The notes beneath the pieces are model-generated. The model was not told the origin of the DNA, searched no databases, and was given only the letters and a program-made list of their open reading frames with translations. 64,000 bases of DNA from Megaustenia siamemsis. Lineage: Eukaryota > Mollusca > Gastropoda > Stylommatophora > Ariophantidae. The DNA lies in NCBI GenBank assembly GCA_032433765.1, contig JAVIAB010000073.1, positions 53,212,144 to 53,276,143 of the forward strand, in the 5' to 3' direction. The stretch's first letter is position 1, and every line of letters begins with the position of its first letter. Shown here one piece after another: positions 24,262 to 36,564 of the stretch. A program made the position numbers and the translations under genes.

Positions 24262-25158
24262 TGTTACTGATATTTCCTAAAAGAAAAAAATTATTAGATT
24301 GTAGATACGTGTACTGATATTTCATAGAATAATTAATGATTAGATTGTAGAAACGGGTACTGATATTTCATAGAAGAATTACTGATTAGATTGTAGATAC
24401 GTGTATTGATATTTCATACAATAAATAATGATTAGATTGTAGATACGTGTATTGATATTTCATACAAGAAATAATGATTAGATTGTAGATAAGTGTATTG
24501 ATAATTCATAGAAGAATTAATGATTAGATTGTAGATATGGGGAACTGATATTTCATACAAAAAGTAATCATTCGATTGTAGATACGGGTATTAATATTTC
24601 ATAAAAGAAAATAATTATTAGATTGTAGATACGAGTACTGATATTTCATACAAGAAATAATGATTAGATTGTAGATACGTGTACTGATATTTCATTCAAG
24701 AAGTAATGATTAGATGGTAGATACGGGTACTGATATTTCATACAAGAAGTAATGATTAGATTGTAGATACGTGTCATGATATTTCATACAATAAGTAATG
24801 ATTAGATTGTAGATACGTGTACTGATATTTCATACAAGAAGTAATGATTAGATTGTAGATACGTGTCATGATATTTCATACAAGAAATAATGATTATATT
24901 GTAGGTACGTGTCATGATATTTCATACAAGAAATAATGATTAGATTGTAGATACGTGTACTGATATTTCATTCAAGAAGTAATGATTAGATTGTAGATAC
25001 GTGTACTGATATTTCATACAAGAAGTTATGATTAGATTGTAGATACGTGTACTGATATTTCATACAAGAAGTAATGATTAGATTGTAGATACGTGTACTG
25101 ATATTTCATACAAGAAGTAATGATTAGATTGTAGATACGTGTACTGATATTTCATACT
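24262..25158. repeat. 46-bp minisatellite, about 19 units
   Basis: Unit gtactgatatttcatacaag plus aagtaatgattagattgtagatacgt in part; left units are more diverged than right units. Confidence 0.95.
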
Positions 25159-25344
25159 CTGTCAAAACTGAGGTTATCTTCAAGTACACTTCTGCGGGCG
25201 TAGATAACCATGTCGGGTCACAACGCTTGTCTCGTAGCCATCGTTCACTGTGGTTAGAGTTAACACAATACCACTCGGCACAAAACTTAGAACCTGAGTT
25301 TTTTTCAGCATGTCACGGAGTTTGTGTACACTGATTATATCTAT

Positions 25345-25722
25345 CTACCTCTCTCTCTCTCTCTCTCTCTCTCTTCTATCTCTCTCTCTCTTCGTTCTCC
25401 AGCTTTTACCTCTGACGAAGTCCTAGAGACTAGGAACTGAATTTTGCGTGCTAATCCGTTTTTCCCTGACAACCGTGTGCACAGGGGTCCCTCGCCGCAA
25501 GGGCAGATAACACCGACTTCAGAGGTACTCACATTTTTTTCCGTCCATGAGTAATTGACGTTTCAAGCCGGGCCTTGCTGTTGAGACCAGGGGTGGTTGC
25601 CGTAGAGAGAAATCATAAATAAAAATCCCAACCGGTGTAGCCGGGATTTGAACCCACAACCTCTCTGTCTCGATGCCGGCGTCTTGCCGCGAGACCAACC
25701 AGTGCCCCCAAACTGATGCACT
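25345..25722 (-). mobile_element. SINE2 copy
   Basis: tRNA-derived SINE on the minus strand. The head complement is ggttggtctcgcggcaagac with B box ggttcaaatcccggct near 25650. The body includes gcttgaaacgtcaattactc, a gtgtgcacaggggtccctcg block (+ orientation, 25487) and cgtcagaggtaaaagctgg; the 3' side ends in a CT/GA repeat at 25348-25392. Found also at 16395, 36214 and 57450. Confidence 0.82.
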
Positions 25723-25954
25723 AGCAGCTCGCATATTATAAACATACAGCTACGCCCGTGCAGTTGTCATATCCACTTGCTTGACACTGTGTTCAGAATC
25801 GTTCCAGTTTAAAGTCCCCATCCTGGATGAGAACAATTTTGATTTCCGATTACTGAGACGACAGTTATTTATTTTTTCAAATATCAATTTCTTATGGAAT
25901 TCCTATCTTAAACTGACGAAGATACTGTACAATCTATTTTTGACAATCGACAAT

Positions 25955-26400
25955 TGAAAAAGAGTTCTTAAATGCTATGTAGAGTCAGTCTTAACATATG
26001 GATGTGAATCATGGACAAGAGGACAACAAACAAGAAAATCACTGGAGTCTGTAGAAATGTAGTTTTACAGAAGAATATTGAGAATACCATGGACAGCTAA
26101 GAAGACTAATGAAAACGTCATGAAAGAGGCCAAAGCAAAAAGAGAGCTAATTTCCAATATTAGGAAGAAACAATCATCAATTTTTGGCCATGTAATGAGA
26201 AGAGAATAACTGGAATATATTGTAACAACTGGGAAAATTGAGGGACGAAGAGATAGAGGAAAGCAAAGAGAAAAAATACCAGACAGATTAAGAGAATGGC
26301 TTGGTAGAAGGTCAACAACAGAAATGATAAATAACTGTCGAGATCGAAAATTGTGGAGAGACATGATCACCTACGCCAGCAGGCCCGGTACTTGATAATG
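25955..26400 (+). mobile_element. LINE family D fragment, C-terminal part
   Basis: 5'-truncated + copy: LKCYVESVLTYGCESWT, then PWTAKKTNENVMKEAKAKRE and the C terminus, with stops in two places. The tail is ttgataatgatc near 26393. Nearly the same sequence as 27785-28316. Confidence 0.83.
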
Positions 26401-27338
26401 ATCTAAAACTGCCTGGTATCATTCTCTCCGTGTATCCCTTCTTCCCTCGATTGGTTCAACTGTCACAAACTGATGTCACTTGATAGTCAGAGCAAGTTCT
26501 ATCATCAGATGTACAATGCTGGGCTCCCAGGCGGTGTTGACACGTTACGATCGACACGCTGTCCTTACCGTGAAAGCATATTTGTGTTTTAAAATAGCAT
26601 CTATAAATTACAAATGCCCGCTGGCAGGAAATCACACCGCAAAACCCTCCAACTAGCGTGACGTTTCAAGTTATAGCTAAAGACGTCTGAGAACACTCTA
26701 TCTACAATAACCCTGATCACAAAGCAAAACACGTCATGCTTGTTGGATGTTTTCCGGGAATTCCCTGTCAGCCCGCAGGCCTTTGTAAACTTATAGATGG
26801 TTATAGTTAAATAAGTATGGGTATGAAATCTCAAAACCCAAAATGTAAATTCTATGAATAAACATGGTCGTGATGACATCACAGCGTACCCTGTATAGGC
26901 AGTAATTTATTTTTTTTTTTTTTTTACTGAAGGGCGAGAGGTGTACACAAAATAGCGATCATCGAGCGTGTACAAAAGATAACACTTAAGATAGTCCTAA
27001 GTTGCTGTCCGTGTGAACCAGTCATTGAGACAGATTAAAACCTTACTCCCTGTCTCAAACGAGTTACACTGTGATCTCCAGGTCATGAAGAGATTCATGG
27101 GCGTGGACATATCGACCCGTTTTCTTCTTCTTTCCTTCCTCATTTGCCTTTCAGCGTCGAGGGGAGATATAATTTGCGGTCTTTCTGCTGCTTTCCTCTC
27201 CTGCTGTTGCTTCCTAGTGTTTAATATTTCATCAATCCATCGTTTTCATGGTCTGGGGTTCTCGCAACGTTTATTGAAGACTCGTTGTGTAGTATTTTTT
27301 TATCTTTCTGCCTTATCTCGTGGCTAAATAATTGTATG
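26401..27338. other. Unassigned
   Basis: A T run at 26911-26926. The complement of 27100-27290 reads RKRWIDEILNTRKQQQERK in one frame, which might be an old LINE or gene remnant. 28317-28764 is AT-rich and empty. Confidence 0.45.
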
Positions 27339-28316
27339 GTGTTAGTTTACCCTTCAGCTTGAGTGTTCTCACATTCCAAGTACCTATCTTTAGAGTTTGT
27401 TTTATCTTTATTTTGCTTACAGTAGCTTGATGACGATCGGGTATCACCTGTAGCACATGATGTCCCCTACCGAACGAGGGTTTTCCATTGGAATCCCCCT
27501 TACCGTTGTTGTCGTTATTTCTATTGTTGTGGCGATTCATGATTGTACAAAGAAGTTACGACGGTAGTTTTCTGTTGCCTTCCGTCGGTTTATTTACGAT
27601 TGGCTCCGCTAGCCTTGGACTAAAAAGTCTCACCCACAAGGCAGTGGGGTTGTTTTATTTCGGGGTACCCTCCCTTAGACTTTTACTCTCCCGAGCTTAC
27701 CTGCAAGACAGCAGGACAGCCACAGGTTGTACTGTTTACTGCATACAGTAGCAGGTAAAATTACCTGACCTGACATGGAATGGCCTGATGCAGAATGGCT
27801 CAGGCAAAAGCAGCTTTCCAAAAAATTAGGAAGATACTATGCATTGTTGGCAATAGAAACAAGAAAAAGAGTTCTTGAATGTTATGTAGAGCCAGTCTTG
27901 AAATATCGATTCGAATCATGGACAATAGGACAACAGACAAGAAAATCACTGGAGTGTGTAGAAATGTTGTTTTATAGAAGAATGTTGAGAGTACCATGGA
28001 CAGCTAAGAAGAGTAATGAAAATGTCATGAGAGAGGTCAAAGCAAAAAGAGAGCTAATTTCCAATATTAGGAAGAAACAATCATCATTTGTTGGCCATGT
28101 AATGAGAAGAGAACAACTGGAATATATTGTAACAACTGGAAAAATTGAGGGACGAACAGATAGAGGGAAGCAAAGAGAAAAAATAACAGACAGCTTAAGA
28201 GAATGGCTTGGCAGAACGTCAACAACAGAAATGATAAATAGCTGCCGAGATCGAAAGTTGTGGAGAGACATGATCACCTGCGCCATTATGCACGGTACTT
28301 GATGATGATGATGATG
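27339..28316. mobile_element. LINE family D copy with inverted 5' part (twin-priming structure)
   Basis: Two pieces of one family meet head to head. Left, minus strand: 27540-27313 encodes the endonuclease start (LKIGTWNVRTLKLKGKL), and its 5' leader extends rightward to about 27784. Right, plus strand: 27785-28302 carries the C-terminal 170 or so codons (VLECYVEPVLKYRFESWT, VPWTAKKSNENVMREVKAKR) to HGT and a TGATGATGATGATGATG tail at 28300-28316. The order antisense 5' end then sense 3' end is that expected when a second primer copies the same RNA during insertion. A weak repeat, aaataattgtat (27326) versus aaacaattctat (28317), may be the target duplication. Confidence 0.75.
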
Positions 28317-28764
28317 AAACAATTCTATATGTTTCTTTATGTACTGTATATCTCAGTAACTCAATATTTCACTTGGAACCTTATATTATATATGATATTA
28401 AATAAGACTACTCAATATATAGAAATACATATAAATCTAATATAAACAGAAGATACAGTTAACGAAGGTGTGTAATAATATATATAATTCTTTAGAGAGA
28501 AATAAAAAAGACAACAATATGCAAAGAAATAAAATAAAGATAAAGAAAACTGGCTGCCTTACTGCTGAACTTTATATAGGGAATTCTTATTGAGTATGCT
28601 TGTTCTGCTTCAAATATGAAACTAGACTTGTGTTAGAAAACAATGCGAAAAGTAAACAAATAAATACTAACGCAAAGACACTTGATTAATAGGTACGACA
28701 TTGAATACAAAGTCAATGTGTTATATAATTTCACAGCTTTGGTGTTCAGGAAATCAAACATATT

Positions 28765-29840
28765 GTAACATTTTTTGTAACCTGTAACATTCCTGAGCGA
28801 ACTGTCTGCAGCGTTATGAGAACATTAAAATCGGATAATGGAATCCAAATAAAAGAAGGAAGTGGGAGGCCAAGAATGTTGGGCTCTTAAGGACCTTCTG
28901 CTTTTCGTCCAAATCGTTCTAGCAGGGCTAATGAAGAGGAGAAAACACGACAACGTGTGCTCTAGAGGGGACGTCCAGCGATGTATAATGTTATACATCA
29001 ACTGAGAGCTACACAGTGTGAATTTAAGGGGGAAAAAACTGGTAATTTCGTCGTCATTGCTCACAGAGACTCACAAATAGATTCAGTTGAACTAGTGCTG
29101 CGAACATCAACATTTGCTACTGGACAATACCATTTTCTTAAGATGAATTTTTTGTTTGATCTTCTCCCGCTCAAATAGATATTTGGACTAAAAATGATGT
29201 AAAGTATGTATACCAGCGGTCAATACATACCTGGAAATTCCGTCACTTGGGGGGGGGGGGGGGGGGAGTTTTCAACATGAAGTATATTTTCACAGGAACT
29301 CAGTTTTACGACCAAGCCAAGCGTATTTGTAGACAAACACCAGACCTGCCCAGAGTTGTTAACCCCCTACTACCCATATCAGAACAGACAAAACTATATG
29401 GGCCACTGCAAGAATGACAAAAGACAGTAAAATGTATACAAGGAACGACATTACAGATACAGACAATACTTCATGCGAACGGAACATTGATAGACAGGAA
29501 CTCGTGAGAAAAAATATACATCGACATGCTAGAGTGACACGTCATGCCATTTATATAGGTCATGCACCCTGACGGATGCACATTTAAACATTTCGATAAC
29601 TCAAAGCATGCAGCCTATACCTATAAAGCAAAACTCCAAGGGAAAAATATGATAGTGGTCAAACAACAGTCCCGACCTAAACCCAGTTGAATATAGTTGG
29701 ACACACAAAAGAGTCATTTTAAAAATCGTGGACTCAGAGACATTGAATAATTGAGGAGCAGGGTAGTTCAAACATACTGGGATAGTATGGCTCAGTTACT
29801 TACAAACACCCGAAGGAAGTATGCATCTGCTAAATTAGGC
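28765..29840 (+). pseudogene. Degenerate Tc1/mariner transposase remnant
   Basis: No intact frame. 29656-29700 encodes WSNNSPDLNPVEYSW, the canonical block holding the last catalytic acid of Tc1/mariner DDE transposases. About 31 codons upstream, 29595-29650 encodes DNSKHAAYTYKAKLQGKNM, corresponding to the second catalytic Asp (DNxxxHxA). A 1-nt frameshift separates them. Downstream VQTYWDSMAQLLTNTRRKY fits the usual C-terminal helix. At 28770-28980 pieces such as EGSGRPRM may be the DNA-binding linker. No terminal inverted repeats were recognised. It abuts the 51-bp array at 29860. Confidence 0.75.
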
Positions 29841-29859
29841 TTGCCTTGTTGGAGAATAC

Positions 29860-30300
29860 AACATTATATTGTACTGAGACCACTGTTAGTATATAGGGGA
29901 GATAGAAAGCAACATTATAATGTATTGAGACCACTGTTAGTATATAGGGGAGATAGAAGGCTACATTATAATGTATTGAGACCACTGTTAGTATATAGGG
30001 GAGATAAAAGACAACATTATAATGTACTGAGACCACTTATTGTATATAGGGGTGATAAAAGACAACATTATAATGTACTGAGACCACTGTTAGTATATAG
30101 AGGTGATAAAAGACAACATTATAATGTACTGAGACCACTTATTGTATATAGGGGTGATAAAAGACAACATTATAATGTACTGAGACCACTGTTAGTATAT
30201 AGGGTGATAAAAGACAACATTATAATGTAATGAGACCACTGTTAGTATATAGGGGTGATAAAAGACAACATTGTATTGTACTGAGACCACTGTTATTATA
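29860..30300. repeat. 51-bp minisatellite, about 9 units
   Basis: Unit holds acattataatgtactgagac and cactgttagtatatagggg. Period divisible by three; frames on both strands stay open. It joins the end of the Tc1/mariner remnant. Confidence 0.95.
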
Positions 30301-30424
30301 GCGGGGAGAAACCAGTCTTCCTTCGTAATTTCTTTATTATTTACTCCTGTGAGTATGTTGTGCTGCGAAAATATGTTACTGCAATTATTAGTGTCTCCAA
30401 TATACTGCACACGCGCACGCAAGC

Positions 30425-30446
30425 ACACACACACACACACACACAG
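30425..30446. repeat. CA microsatellite
   Basis: Eleven CA units. Confidence 0.9.
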
Positions 30447-30831
30447 TGTTTTCACGCCCCTATTTTTTTATTTGACCGAACACTTTTGAAATCATAGATG
30501 TGAATATTTTCGTGCAATAAACAACTCTATGTAGATGTGAGCATTTTCGTGCAGTAAACAGCTATATGTCTTTCACTAATATTTTTAGCGTTTAAACCCA
30601 GGGAGAATGAAATGTGTTTAATTCAAATACTGGAACCATCTTTTTTGAAGATCAGTTACAACAGACCACGCATGCTTTGCCGTACTTTCAAAGACAGCCC
30701 TGTCATTTTAATAAACATCAACAGTGTGGCTATGTTCGTGTAACTGTAATCCATTCATCTTCACCTGATCTGGACGGGAAATTCTAGCAGTTTCAGATTT
30801 TCCTATAGACATTTTTGTGTCCTTTGTTATT
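30447..30831. other. Unassigned
   Basis: A short duplicated gcattttcgtgca(g/a)taaac block at 30511 and 30542. Nothing else. Confidence 0.55.
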
Positions 30832-31245
30832 CATCATGTGCCATACCGGCTGGCGTAGGCGATTATGTCCTTCCACAATCGTCTATCTACAGTGCATCGT
30901 ATCAGTTCTGTTGTTGACTGTTTTCCATGCCATGAAACCAAGCTATCCAGTATTTTCTCCCTTTGTCGTCCGCGATATCTCTTTCCTTTTATTTTGCCAG
31001 TTGTAACCAAGTATTCCAACTTTCTTCTTCTCATGTGCCCGAGAAATGTTGATTGTTTCTTTCTGATGTTTTTTAGCAGCTCCCTTTTTGTGTTGGCCTC
31101 TTTGAGAACTTCCTCATTGGTCTTTTTAGTTAGCTGTCCAGGGAACTTTCAACATTCTTCTGAGAAATCCCATCTATCTGGCCTTTAATCGTCTTTTCAT
31201 TTTTTTTGTCTACTGCCCATGATTCGCTTCCATAGCCTTTGTTAT
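30832..31245 (-). mobile_element. LINE family B fragment, C-terminal part
   Basis: Minus-strand 5'-truncated copy. 31034-30834 encodes LEYLVTTGKIKGKRYRGRQ to the terminal SRYGT; the upstream part to about 31245 matches the family in broken frames. The tail is catcatg at 30832-30838. Confidence 0.8.
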
Positions 31246-31424
31246 TACGTTGAGGAAAAAATTCCCGTTGGTTGTCCGAAGTAGTCTGTCTGCTTGTCTT
31301 CCATACATGTCTTCCTTCCTGTCTACCTAGCTACTTACTTACTCATTTACTCTATCCTTCTAGTTTGTCTAGTAGTCTATTTAAGTGCAATAGAGCGGCA
31401 CCCCGCCAGTTTGCACACCTACAT

Positions 31425-33655
31425 CATCTGTCCCTCTGCTCGTCTCTACATCAGTCTGATTGTTTACCGACCTCATTCGTTCCTCTATTAACCTCTCCCT
31501 CAGTCTGATTGTTTACCGATCTCATTCTCCAATCTGTCAACCTCTCCCTCAGTCTGATTATTTACCGATCTCATTCGCCCGTCTGTCAACCTCTCCCTCA
31601 GTCTGATTATTTACCGACCTCATTCGCCCGTCTGTCAACCTCTCCTCAGTCTGATTATTTACCGATCTCATTCGCCCGTCTGTCAACCTCTCACTCAGTC
31701 TGATTATTTACCGATCTCATTCGCCGTCTGTCAACCTCTCCCTCAGTCTGATTATTTACCGATCTCATTCTCCCGTCTGTCAACCTCTCCCTCAGTCTGA
31801 TTATTTACCGATCTCATTCGCCCGTCTGTCAACCTCTCCCTCAGTCTGATTATTTACCGATCTCATTCTCCCGTCTGTCAACCTCTCCCTCAGTCTGACC
31901 GATCTCATTCTCCCGTCTGTCAACCTCTCCTCAGTCTGATTATTTACCGATCTCATTCGCCCGTCTGTCAACCTCTCCTCAGTCTGATTATTTACCGACC
32001 TCATTCGCCCGTCTGTCAACCTCTCCCTCAGTCTGATTATTTACCGACCTCATTCGCCCGTCTGTCAACCTCTCCCTCAGTCTGATTATTTACCGATCTC
32101 ATTCTCCGTCTGTCAACCTCTCCCTCAGTCTGATTATTTACCGACCTCATTCGCCCGTCTGTCAACCTCTCCCTCAGTCTGATTGTTTACCGATCTCATT
32201 CGCCCGTCTGTCAACCTCTTCCTCAGTCTGATTATTTACGATCTCATTCGCCCGTCTGTCAACCTCTCTCTCAGTCTGATTAATTACCGACCTCATTCGC
32301 CCGTCTGTCAACCTCTCCCTCAGTCTTATTGTTTACCGATTTCATTCGCCCGTCTGTCAACCTCTCCCTCAGTCTGATTGTTTACCGATCTCATTCTCCC
32401 GTCTGTCTGATTATTTACCGATCTCATTCGCCCGTCCGTCAACCTCTCCCTCAGTGATTATTTACCGATCTCATTCGCCCGTAGTCAACCTCTCCCTCAG
32501 TCTGATTATTTACCGATCTCATTCGCCCGTCCGTCAACCTCTCCCTCAGTGATTATTTACCGATCTCATTCGCCTGTCTGTCAACCTCTCCCTCAGTCTG
32601 ATTGTTTACCGATCTCATTCTCCCGTCTGTCAACCTCTCCCTCAGTCTGATTATTTAACGATCTCATTCGCCCGTCCGTCAACCTCTCTCTCAGTGATTA
32701 TTACCGATCTCATTCTCCCGTCTGTCAACCTCTCCCTCAGTCTGGTTATTTACCGATCTCATTCGCCTGTCCGTCAACCTCTCCCTCAGTGATTATTTAC
32801 CGATCTCATTCGCCCGTCTGTCAACCTCTCCCTCAGTCTGATTATTTACCGATCTCATTCTCCCGTCTGTCAACCTCTCCCTCAGTCTGTTTACCGATCT
32901 CATTCTCCCGTCTGTCAACCTCTCCCTCAGTCTGATTATTTACCGATCTCATTCGCCCGTCCGTCAACCTCTCCCTCAGTGATTATTTACCGATCTCATT
33001 CGCCCGTCTGTCAACCTCTCCCTCAGTCTGATTGTTTACCGATCTCATTCTCCCGTCTGTCAACCTCTCCCTCAGTCTGATTATTTACCGATCTCATTCG
33101 CCCGTCCGTCAACCTCTCCCTCAGTGATTATTTACCGATCTCATTCGCCCGTCTGTCAACCTCTCCCTCAGTCTGATTATTTACCGATCTCATTCTCCCG
33201 TCTGTCAACCTCTCCCTCAGTCTGTTTACCGATCTCATTCTCCCGTCTGTCAACCTCTCCCTCAGTCTGATTGTTTACTGATCTCATTCTCCCGTCTGTC
33301 AACCTCTCTCTCAGTCTGATTATTTACCGATCTCATTCTCCCTTCTGTCAACCTCTCCCTCAGTCTGATTATTTACCGATCTCATTCTCCCGTCTGTCAA
33401 CCTCTCCCTCAGTCTGATTGTTTACCGATCTCATTCTCCCGTCTGTCAACCTCTCCCTCAGTCTGATTGTTTACCGATCTCATTCTCCCGTCTGTCAACC
33501 TCTCCCTCAGTCTGATTATTTACCGATCTCATTCGCCCGTCTGTCAACCTCTCCCTCAGCATGATTATTTACCGATCTCATCCGTTCCTCTGTTAACCTC
33601 TTCTCCAGTCTGATTATTTACCGATGTCATCCGTTCCTCTGTTAACCTCTTCTTC
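31425..33655. repeat. 49-bp minisatellite, about 45 units
   Basis: Unit ctcattcgcccgtctgtcaa plus cctctccctcagtctgatta and tttaccgat. Variants include cattctccc for cattcgccc, a ccgtccgtc form and units lacking tctg before attatttac. Largest array in the window, at 2.2 kb. Confidence 0.97.
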
Positions 33656-33837
33656 ATTCTATCTGCATGCCTACCTCATTCGTCCCTCTGTCCACATCTC
33701 TCCAACAGTCTGTCTGCCTAACTAACTCTTACGTCTCTCTACTAATGTATCGCTTTCCTTAATATGCCTTGCCATGTCATCGTATGCTTTAGCTTTCGTG
33801 CCTCTCTGTCTCCTTCTATCTCTAATTAACTCATCAT

Positions 33838-33868
33838 GTATATACATATATATATATATATATATATT
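33838..33868. repeat. TA microsatellite
   Basis: About 14 TA units. Confidence 0.93.
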
Positions 33869-34050
33869 AGTTCGTCTCTCTCAGTTTGTCTTTCACACTC
33901 TCTTTCTCTTTGTTTGTATGTCTTGCACTGTGCCTCTCTACTTTTCTCTCTGTTAGATTTATAGTTTCTCTTACTTCTCATTTTTGTCTTTAATCTCATG
34001 TTCTGCTGTCAAGCTGTCTATCTGCTTATTTGACATTTTCTCCGCCTGTT

Positions 34051-34056
<6 letters not shown>

Positions 34057-34096
<40 letters not shown>
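34057..34096. repeat. TA microsatellite
   Basis: About 19 TA units. Confidence 0.93.
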
Positions 34097-34097
<1 letters not shown>

Positions 34098-34636
34098 AAG
34101 ATCTGTGTGTCTGTATAAATGTTTTGTTGCGTGTGCATCTTACATATTTTATTTATTATGTATTGTCTGTATGTCGTGTATGTGTTTTTTTCTTCTTACC
34201 TATCTTCCTTTCTATCTGTTTTGTTTTGTTTTGTTTTTCCTTTGTATATATGTTCAACTTTGGCTGCTGTCCTGTAATATTTCTACAGTCCTGTATTATC
34301 CTAAATTATTATTTTTTTTTATTACCATGTCTTGTGTACCAGTTTTGAATTAACAGTCTTCTCTCATCGCATGCTATGCAATACCCTGTCCTATTTAACT
34401 GTTCACCCTTCATCTGCTTATTGTAACACTCCGTTGTCATTTAATAATGACCTTGCATTGTTTTCGTGTGCAACTGCCCTGTCCACGAATGCCCTGAAGC
34501 GTTGAAGATTAATGTTCTGAAGATTTATGTCTCACTGGCTATAATGTGTGCTATCGTATTATATCTGTTCTTATCAGTAAACTGATCTTTCTGGCATGCG
34601 GCCATATCGTCGACTGTTACAAGCGCCAAGTTGTAG

Positions 34637-34960
34637 ATGTTTAAGGAGGCAAAGGCATCAAGATGCACCAAGACCCACATATGCCTATATATGTTTAAGG
34701 GGGTAAAGGCATCAAGATGTACTAAGATACATAGATGCATGTAGATGTTTAAGTGGGTAAAGGCATCAAGATACATAGATGCATGTATATGTTTAAGGGG
34801 GTAAAGGCATCAAGATGTACTAAGATACATAGATGCATGTAGATGTTTAAGTGGGTAAAGGCATAAAGATGTACTAAGATACATAGATGCATGTATATGT
34901 TTAAGTGGGTAAAGGCATCAAGATGTACTAAGATACATAGATGCATGTATATGTTTAAAC
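34637..34960. repeat. 54-bp minisatellite, about 6 units
   Basis: Unit gtttaagtgggtaaaggcat plus caagatgtactaagatacat and agatgcatgtatat; the unit at 34747 lacks 10 bases. Confidence 0.94.
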
Positions 34961-35007
34961 CTCACTCTCATGAAATGGCCGAGCTTCATTACCCTCTAAC
35001 TTATAGT

Positions 35008-35518
35008 GTTTCATAAAGTGTATAGTTTCCTGTCATTCTGTGTGTTTCATAAAGTGTATAGTTTCCTGTCATTCTGTGTGTTTCATAAAGTGTATAGTTT
35101 CCTGTCATTCTGTGTGTTTCGTAAAGTGTATAGTTTCCTGTCATTCTGTGTGTTTCGTAAAGTGTATAGTTTCCTGTCATTCTGTGTGTTTCGTAAAGTG
35201 TATAGTTTCCTGTCATTCTGTGTGTTTCGTAAAGTGTATAGTTTCCTGTCATTCTGTGTGTTTCGTAAAGTGTATAGTTTCCTGTCATTCTGTGTGTTTC
35301 GTAAAGTGTATAGTTTCCTGTCATTCTGTGTGTTTCGTAAAGTGTATAGTTTCCTGTCATTCTGTGTGTTTCGTAAAGTGTATAGTTTCCTGTCATTCTG
35401 TGTGTTTCGTAAAGTGTATAGTTTCCTGTCATTCTGTGTGTTTCGTAAAGTGTATAGTTTCCTGTCATTCTGTGTGTTTCGCAAAGTGTATAGTTTCCTG
35501 TCATTCTGTGTGTTTCGG
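35008..35518. repeat. 36-bp minisatellite, 14 units
   Basis: Unit gtttcgtaaagtgtatagtt plus tcctgtcattctgtgt; the first three units have gtttcat. Very uniform, and open in several frames on both strands. Confidence 0.97.
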
Positions 35519-35591
35519 TAGAGCTTCCTCACTATTCGTGTTTGACGGGTTTCTTCAAGTTACGTTCACCAATTTGTTTTATTTCCACCTC

Positions 35592-35745
35592 TTGTCTTAT
35601 CTCTAATGTTGTCTTATCTCTAATGTTGTCTTATCTCTAATGTTGTCTTATCTCTAATGTTGTCTTATCTCTAATGTTGTCTTATCTCTAATGTTGTCTT
35701 ATCTCTAATGTTGTCTTATCTCTAATGTTGTCTTATCTCTAATGT
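35592..35745. repeat. 17-bp tandem array, 9 units
   Basis: Unit gttgtcttatctctaat, essentially perfect. Confidence 0.97.
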
Positions 35746-36213
35746 TGCAACCTTCCTGTCTTAAACATTAGCAACATCGGAAAGACATGGCAGTGAAATT
35801 GTCAATTGGCCGTTCTGTTGCCATTTTCATAGTTGTATGTTTCAGTAAAACCAACAGGTGGTATAGTAAACAACCTTTTTTGTTTTATAACATGTTATTT
35901 TGTTCCTCTTTTTATTTTGTCCATTTGGAAAGAAAATTCACCGGGGTACTTAGGTTCTGGAACATGTTCAGGCTTGACAGGGTGTCCGTGTTACGTTTTA
36001 AGTTCATGTGTTCCTCTCCCATTATACAAGTGATCTGTTAAAATCACAAGTGAACTGTGTGATCTCCCCTCCACATAAACTTCTACCTTATTAGGTGCTA
36101 TTGATCGCGTCGCCCTATACGAAGAACGGACGGTGGAACTTGTTCTAGTTCTCTCTTTTAATCCCATAATCCCTGGGGGTCGTTAAAGCTCTACGGAAAG
36201 ACATCGTCATTTT

Positions 36214-36548
36214 TTCCGATCGCCAGCTTTTACCTCTGGCGAAGTCCCTAGAGACAAGGAACTGAATTTTGCGCGTTAATCCGTTTTTCCCTGGCAGCCG
36301 TGTGCACAGCGGTCCCTCTCCGCACAGGCAGATAACTCCGACTTCGGAGGTACTCATATTTTTTTTCTATCGATGAGTAATTGACGTTTCAAGCCGGGCC
36401 TCGCTGCTGAGACCAGGGGAAAAAGGAAGGGGGGTGGGTTGCCGCAGAGAGAAGCCATTTTAAAAATCCCACCCGTTGCAGCCGGGATTTGAACCCACAC
36501 CCTCTCTGTCTCGAGGCCGGCATCTTGCTTCGAGACCAACCAGACCCT
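36214..36548 (-). mobile_element. SINE2 copy
   Basis: Minus-strand copy with complete head (gcagccgggatttgaaccca at 36477) and the same body. A G/A-rich insertion of roughly 20 bases lies at 36415-36437. Confidence 0.82.
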
Positions 36549-36564
36549 ATGTATTTGTATTTCC

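Larger units (their letters stand above)
33656..34636. other. Unassigned, pyrimidine-rich with TA repeats
   Basis: Apart from two TA microsatellites, long CT/TG-rich low-complexity sequence; open frames here are hydrophobic by composition only. Confidence 0.6.

Noticed and set aside
24262..25158. CRISPR-like array of regular repeats
   Set aside because: Units are directly adjacent with no unique spacers, and the context is eukaryotic. The same holds for the 33- to 54-bp arrays elsewhere.
27013..27327. Hydrophobic frame as the missing nAChR signal-peptide exon
   Set aside because: It has a hydrophobic run (FLLLSFLICLSA) but no donor giving the phase needed at 39950, and the opposite strand looks like a LINE-type remnant.
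29751..30230. 159-codon frame with 17-residue repeats
   Set aside because: 51-bp array continuing from the transposase relic; not a gene.
33774..34353. Hydrophobic frames suggesting membrane proteins
   Set aside because: CT- and TA-rich low-complexity sequence gives Leu/Phe/Tyr-rich translations by composition.
35001..35606. Overlapping frames of 149-188 codons on both strands
   Set aside because: 36-bp array with no stop in its unit; four frames open together, so not coding.
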